Positions 60,532-64,000 of a stretch of DNA of 64,000 bases are shown here, one piece after another (positions within the stretch are counted from its first letter, which is position 1; each line of letters begins with the position of its first letter). Under the pieces are notes generated by a model, which saw only the letters and a program-made list of their open reading frames with translations, ran no database searches and was not told the DNA's origin. The stretch covers positions 3,749,501 to 3,813,500 of the forward strand of contig NZ_CP019288.1 of assembly GCF_009901525.1 (NCBI RefSeq), read 5' to 3'. The DNA is from Kordia antarctica. GTDB lineage: Bacteria; Bacteroidota; Bacteroidia; Flavobacteriales; Flavobacteriaceae. Made by a program: the position numbers and the translations under genes.

Positions 60532-61857
60532 TTATTCCTTCTTAAAAAACGCTTCCAATTCTTCTACACCATATGGTTTTCCAATAATGCGTTTATCTTT
60601 ATCTAATATAAAAAATGTTGGCGTAGAACTTACATCATATTGGTTTCCAATTTCATTTTCCCACTTATCCAAACCTAAAACGTGAATGAAATTTGGGTAA
60701 AACGAACTTTCATTTGCCCAACTTGTGCGTTCATCTTCCAAACCAATTGCGATCACTTTAAAAGTACCTTTTTCTTTGCTTTCAACAAACGTTTTCAACA
60801 ATGGCAATTCTTTCAGACAATGCGAACAAGTACTACTCCAAAACACGATAATATAGTTTTCAGCACTTTTTAATTCACTTAATTTATGTGCTTTATTATC
60901 TTTTACCCACGTAAAATCTGGAGCAACTTGCCCAAATGACAAACGTTTATAGGTTTTTAACTTATCAATTAATACTTGATCGTTCAATTGTTTTGCCAAC
61001 GAAATCAAATAGGTGTCGGCAATATGATTTGCAATATCTTGATTCTCCACAACAACCATTTGTTCCCACAAAACGTTGAACAATGTTTTTTGATAATCAA
61101 TAGCAACAGGTTTTATTTTTTCATCAATGGTGGCAATGTTCTTCTTATATTCTTCTATTAATTCTTCTCCTGTAAACTCTTTCATTGGCAATGCCGTAAA
61201 CACATAATTTGACATTTTATCTGCAATGAAATCTGAATTTTGCAACACAGGATTCGAAAAATCTACATGATCAAAATAATGCTTCTTAATATTATCAACC
61301 ATTATTTCTGGTTTTTCATAAGAAGTAGGAATGTACGAACGACTCGCTTTGATAAAATTATACACAATAGTTCCTGCTGCTTCTTTTTCAAAAACCTCTT
61401 GCGTATCATTCAGGATTTTAAAAATAGTCATATAATCAGATGTGTGAGATTGTGTAGTTTGGTAAAAATCATTGATTTGTTTCTTCGCCATATTCACACT
61501 AGAAAAATAAGAAGTATATAGTTGATTTTCTTTTGAAAGCGTAAATTCAGAATCATTTTCATCAAACATAAACGTAATATCTTCTTCGCCACTATAAATA
61601 AAATCGAAATTCTCAGACTCTTGTGGCATTCCATACACCAAACGATACATACCTTTTTCAGCGTCAGCTTTAAACGTATAATTTAATTTCCCATCGACAA
61701 TTTTTCCGTTATCAATGTATGCCTGATGCGTTGTTTTTAATTTATATAAGATAAACCATTCGTACTCTTCTGCTGGAGAAAATGTACCCAACATAGTTTT
61801 CTGCGCTTGCATGCACAATGGAATCATGCAAAGAATAAAAAGTATTTTTTTAATCAT
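60532..61857 (-). CDS. TlpA-like thioredoxin-fold protein, exported
   Basis: A 441-residue protein with a signal peptide (IKKILFILCMIPLCMQAQ). Residues 20 to about 300 form an N-terminal domain of the DUF4369-like type that often precedes thioredoxins in Bacteroidota (AYIDNGKIVDGKLNYTFKAD). The thioredoxin domain begins FGQVAPDFTWVKDNKAHKLS and holds the redox pair Cys344-Ser-His-Cys347 in VFWSSTCSHCLKELP. The cis-Pro is in SSTPTFFILDKDKRI. It probably reduces periplasmic disulfides or assists heme-protein maturation. It is convergent with precursor 6, so it is not clearly part of the peptide cluster. Confidence 0.88.
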   Translation of the reverse strand: MIKKILFILCMIPLCMQAQKTMLGTFSPAEEYEWFILYKLKTTHQAYIDNGKIVDGKLNYTFKADAEKGMYRLVYGMPQESENFDFIYSGEEDITFMFDENDSEFTLSKENQLYTSYFSSVNMAKKQINDFYQTTQSHTSDYMTIFKILNDTQEVFEKEAAGTIVYNFIKASRSYIPTSYEKPEIMVDNIKKHYFDHVDFSNPVLQNSDFIADKMSNYVFTALPMKEFTGEELIEEYKKNIATIDEKIKPVAIDYQKTLFNVLWEQMVVVENQDIANHIADTYLISLAKQLNDQVLIDKLKTYKRLSFGQVAPDFTWVKDNKAHKLSELKSAENYIIVFWSSTCSHCLKELPLLKTFVESKEKGTFKVIAIGLEDERTSWANESSFYPNFIHVLGLDKWENEIGNQYDVSSTPTFFILDKDKRIIGKPYGVEELEAFFKKE

Positions 61858-61903
61858 GAGTTTCAGTTTTTTAAATCTATTTCAATAATTAAGCCAAAGC
61901 AAT

Positions 61904-64000
61904 TTATGTAATTTTTTCGAGAACGTTTAGTGCTTTTTTAGCAGACGTAATTCGTTCAAAAGTAAGCAATAAGCGTAAACCTTTGCGAGTTTGTTTTTCT
62001 TTCATCTTACAAATAGATGGATTTTGCTGTACAAACTGCAATACCTTTGTAAAATTAGGACTTTGGTAGAAACCTGACTGTTGATCTGAAATAAAATAGC
62101 CAATCAACTTGCCTTTTTTCATAATAATTTTCTCCAAGCCAAACTTCGTTGCAATCCATTTAATGCGAACCGAATCCAACAATGCCGCGGCACGTTCTGG
62201 CAACGGACCAAACCTGTCAACGAGTTCATTTTCAAATTTCTGTAATTCATCTTCGGAAGTAAGTGTACTCAATTTACTGTACAATGCCAAACGTTCAGAA
62301 ACCACATTTACATACGCATCAGGAAATAACAACTCAAAATCGGTATCAATTTGTGTTTCTTTCAAATACACTTTCTCTTTCGGACTTTCTTGATCTTCAT
62401 ACAAGTCTTTAAACTCGTTTTCTTTGAGTTCTTCAATAGTTTCGTTCAATATTTTTTGATATGTTTCAAATCCAATTTCATTAATAAATCCACTTTGCTC
62501 GCCACCTAACAAATCTCCTGCACCACGAATTTCTAAATCTTTCATGGCAATATTAAGTCCGCTTCCTAAGGCAGAAAATTGTTCCAACGCAGTCAATCGT
62601 TTGCGCGCATCTTGTGTCATTACAGAATCTGGCGGCGTAATAAAATAACAAAAAGCTTTCTTATTGCTTCGTCCAACGCGACCTCGCATCTGATGTAAAT
62701 CGCTCAATCCAAAGTTGTTAGCGTTATTAATAAAAATTGTATTTGCATTTGGCACATCCAAACCACTTTCAACAATTGTGGTAGAAACCAATACGTCAAA
62801 CTCACCATTCATAAAAGCAAGCATAAGTTTTTCGAGTTTCTTTCCGTCCATTTGTCCGTGACCAATTCCAATTTTAGCATCTGGCACCAAACGCTGAATC
62901 ATGCCTGCAACTTCTTTAATATTTTGAATCCGATTGTGAATAAAAAACACTTGTCCGCCACGTTGAATTTCATAACTCACAGCATCACGAATCGTTTCTT
63001 CTGAAAAGCGAATAATGTGTGTTTCTATTGGATAACGGTTTGGCGGCGGCGTTGTAATTACGGATAAATCTCGCGCAGCCATCAAACTAAATTGTAGTGT
63101 TCTCGGAATTGGAGTTGCAGTCAATGTCAACGTATCTACATTCTCTTTAATGGTTTTTAATTTATCTTTTACAGCAACACCAAATTTTTGTTCTTCATCT
63201 ACAATTAACAAACCAAGATCCTTAAATACCACGGCTTTACTTACCAATTGATGCGTTCCAATTACAATATCAACATTTCCGTTTTTGAGTCCTTCCAATG
63301 CTATTTTTCGTTGTTTGGTAGATCGGAAACGATTCAAATAATCAACTGTAACAGGCATATCTACCAAACGCTCGGTAAATGTTTTAAAATGCTGAAACGC
63401 CAAAATAGTTGTCGGAACTAAAATTGCAACTTGTTTTCCGTTGTCAACTGCTTTAAATGCTGCTCTGATGGCAACTTCCGTTTTACCGAAACCAACATCG
63501 CCACAAACCAATCTGTCCATTGGACGTTCACTTTCCATATCGGCTTTTACATCTTGTGTCGCAGTAGATTGATCGGGCGTATCTTCATAAATAAACGAAG
63601 CTTCTAATTCGTGTTGCAAATAGGTATCTGGATCATATTGAAATCCTTTTTGCGTACGTCGTTTTGCATATAATTCAATCAAATTATAGGCAATATGTTT
63701 TACGCGTGCTTTGGTTTTTTGCTTGAGTTTTTTCCAAGCGCCAGAACCTAATTTATATATTTTTGGAGGTTTTCCGTCTTTTCCGTTGAACTTAGAAATT
63801 TTATGCAACGAGTGAATGCTCAAGTATAAAATATCGCGTTCGCCGTAGATTAATTTGATGGCTTCTTGTTTCTTTCCTTCAACTTCAATCTTTTTTAAAC
63901 CGCCAAATTTTCCTATTCCATGATCAATATGTGTGACATAATCGCCAACTTCCAAATTGGTCAATTCTTTTAGCGTAATTGCTTGTTTTTTTGCGTATCC
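61904..64000 (-). CDS. mfd: Transcription-repair coupling factor (partial, start beyond the window)
   Basis: The frame is open from 64000 down to the stop at 61904, which gives about 698 C-terminal residues; the full protein usually has over 1,100. Visible parts are the CarD-like RNA-polymerase-interacting domain (VGDYVTHIDHGIGKFGG), helicase motif I (DVGFGKTEVAIRAAF), motif II as DEEQ (LLIVDEEQKFG), motif III (LTATPIPRTLQ), motif VI (QMRGRVGRSNKKAFCYF) and the C-terminal TRCF domain. Mfd removes stalled RNA polymerase and recruits UvrA. The missing N-terminus lies to the right. Confidence 0.95.
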   Translation of the reverse strand, partial: GYAKKQAITLKELTNLEVGDYVTHIDHGIGKFGGLKKIEVEGKKQEAIKLIYGERDILYLSIHSLHKISKFNGKDGKPPKIYKLGSGAWKKLKQKTKARVKHIAYNLIELYAKRRTQKGFQYDPDTYLQHELEASFIYEDTPDQSTATQDVKADMESERPMDRLVCGDVGFGKTEVAIRAAFKAVDNGKQVAILVPTTILAFQHFKTFTERLVDMPVTVDYLNRFRSTKQRKIALEGLKNGNVDIVIGTHQLVSKAVVFKDLGLLIVDEEQKFGVAVKDKLKTIKENVDTLTLTATPIPRTLQFSLMAARDLSVITTPPPNRYPIETHIIRFSEETIRDAVSYEIQRGGQVFFIHNRIQNIKEVAGMIQRLVPDAKIGIGHGQMDGKKLEKLMLAFMNGEFDVLVSTTIVESGLDVPNANTIFINNANNFGLSDLHQMRGRVGRSNKKAFCYFITPPDSVMTQDARKRLTALEQFSALGSGLNIAMKDLEIRGAGDLLGGEQSGFINEIGFETYQKILNETIEELKENEFKDLYEDQESPKEKVYLKETQIDTDFELLFPDAYVNVVSERLALYSKLSTLTSEDELQKFENELVDRFGPLPERAAALLDSVRIKWIATKFGLEKIIMKKGKLIGYFISDQQSGFYQSPNFTKVLQFVQQNPSICKMKEKQTRKGLRLLLTFERITSAKKALNVLEKIT

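Noticed and set aside
60532-61857. The TlpA-like protein as part of the peptide cluster
   Set aside because: It is convergent with precursor 6, is separated from it by a terminator, and has no special link to Cys-rich peptides beyond its redox fold.
1-64000. tRNA, rRNA or insertion sequences
   Set aside because: I looked for cloverleaf-like segments, rRNA words and transposase motifs and saw none; very diverged ones could be missed by eye.

Overview
The window is low-GC chromosomal DNA from a member of the Bacteroidota, most probably a marine Flavobacteriaceae. The evidence is a C-terminal T9SS sorting domain, the fused cbb3 oxidase subunit CcoN-CcoO, a fused phosphoserine phosphatase/phosphoglycerate dehydrogenase, an SDR-type threonine dehydrogenase, promoters with the TAnnTTTG -7 box, many short lipoproteins, and peptide precursors with the lysine/leucine-rich 'LNKxxIS' leader of this family. 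The genus (something like Kordia) is a guess.

Layout. 1-10.9 kb: the end of a secreted T9SS protein, a subtilase lipoprotein, a repeat-rich stretch with two unlisted 39-residue Gly-Gly peptides beside a CHAT protease, threonine dehydrogenase, and three lipoproteins including an M13 peptidase. 11-16.8 kb: an M28 membrane peptidase, a CBS protein, a GIDE-domain protein, a GNAT acetyltransferase, a short SSB and some unknowns. 17-26.1 kb: a complete cbb3 oxidase locus, ccoI-ccoS-ccoNO-ccoQ-ccoP-ccoG-ccoH-SafE-like. 26.5-29.4 kb: a CBS protein and two universal stress proteins. Four near-identical 14-bp CRP/FNR-type palindromes stand at one fixed distance from a -7 box in front of ccoI, ccoS, the CBS gene and the downstream usp gene. 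This suggests one oxygen- or redox-responsive regulon.

29.6-43.1 kb: an alpha/beta hydrolase, ppk1, dinD, an M23 peptidase, a glyoxalase-fold protein, a LysM/DUF4407 membrane pair, a hemolysin-III family protein and serine biosynthesis (serB-serA fusion). 43.2-47.5 kb: the leucine operon leuACDB. 47.6-56.2 kb: a TPR-like protein, a protein with a HEPN-like motif, ferritin, metG, an S66 peptidase, a methyltransferase, a YraN-family protein and an ACT-domain protein.

56.2-60.5 kb is the most unusual part. After about 670 bp without a gene, which ends in a strong orphan terminator, come five small Cys-rich precursor peptides on the minus strand. One of them (57098..57262) is very short. They stand opposite a membrane-anchored TPR/AraC-type regulator, and a sixth precursor follows it. 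An AATTC-N3-GAATT element lies at almost the same distance from a perfect -7 box in front of both the regulator and the sixth precursor. This looks like a self-regulated modified-peptide (class I lanthipeptide-like) locus whose modification and export enzymes are not in the window. 60.5-64 kb: a TlpA-like thioredoxin and the 3' part of mfd.

Intergenic DNA carries several dispersed, hairpin-forming repeat families. One of them shows compensatory changes in two stems.
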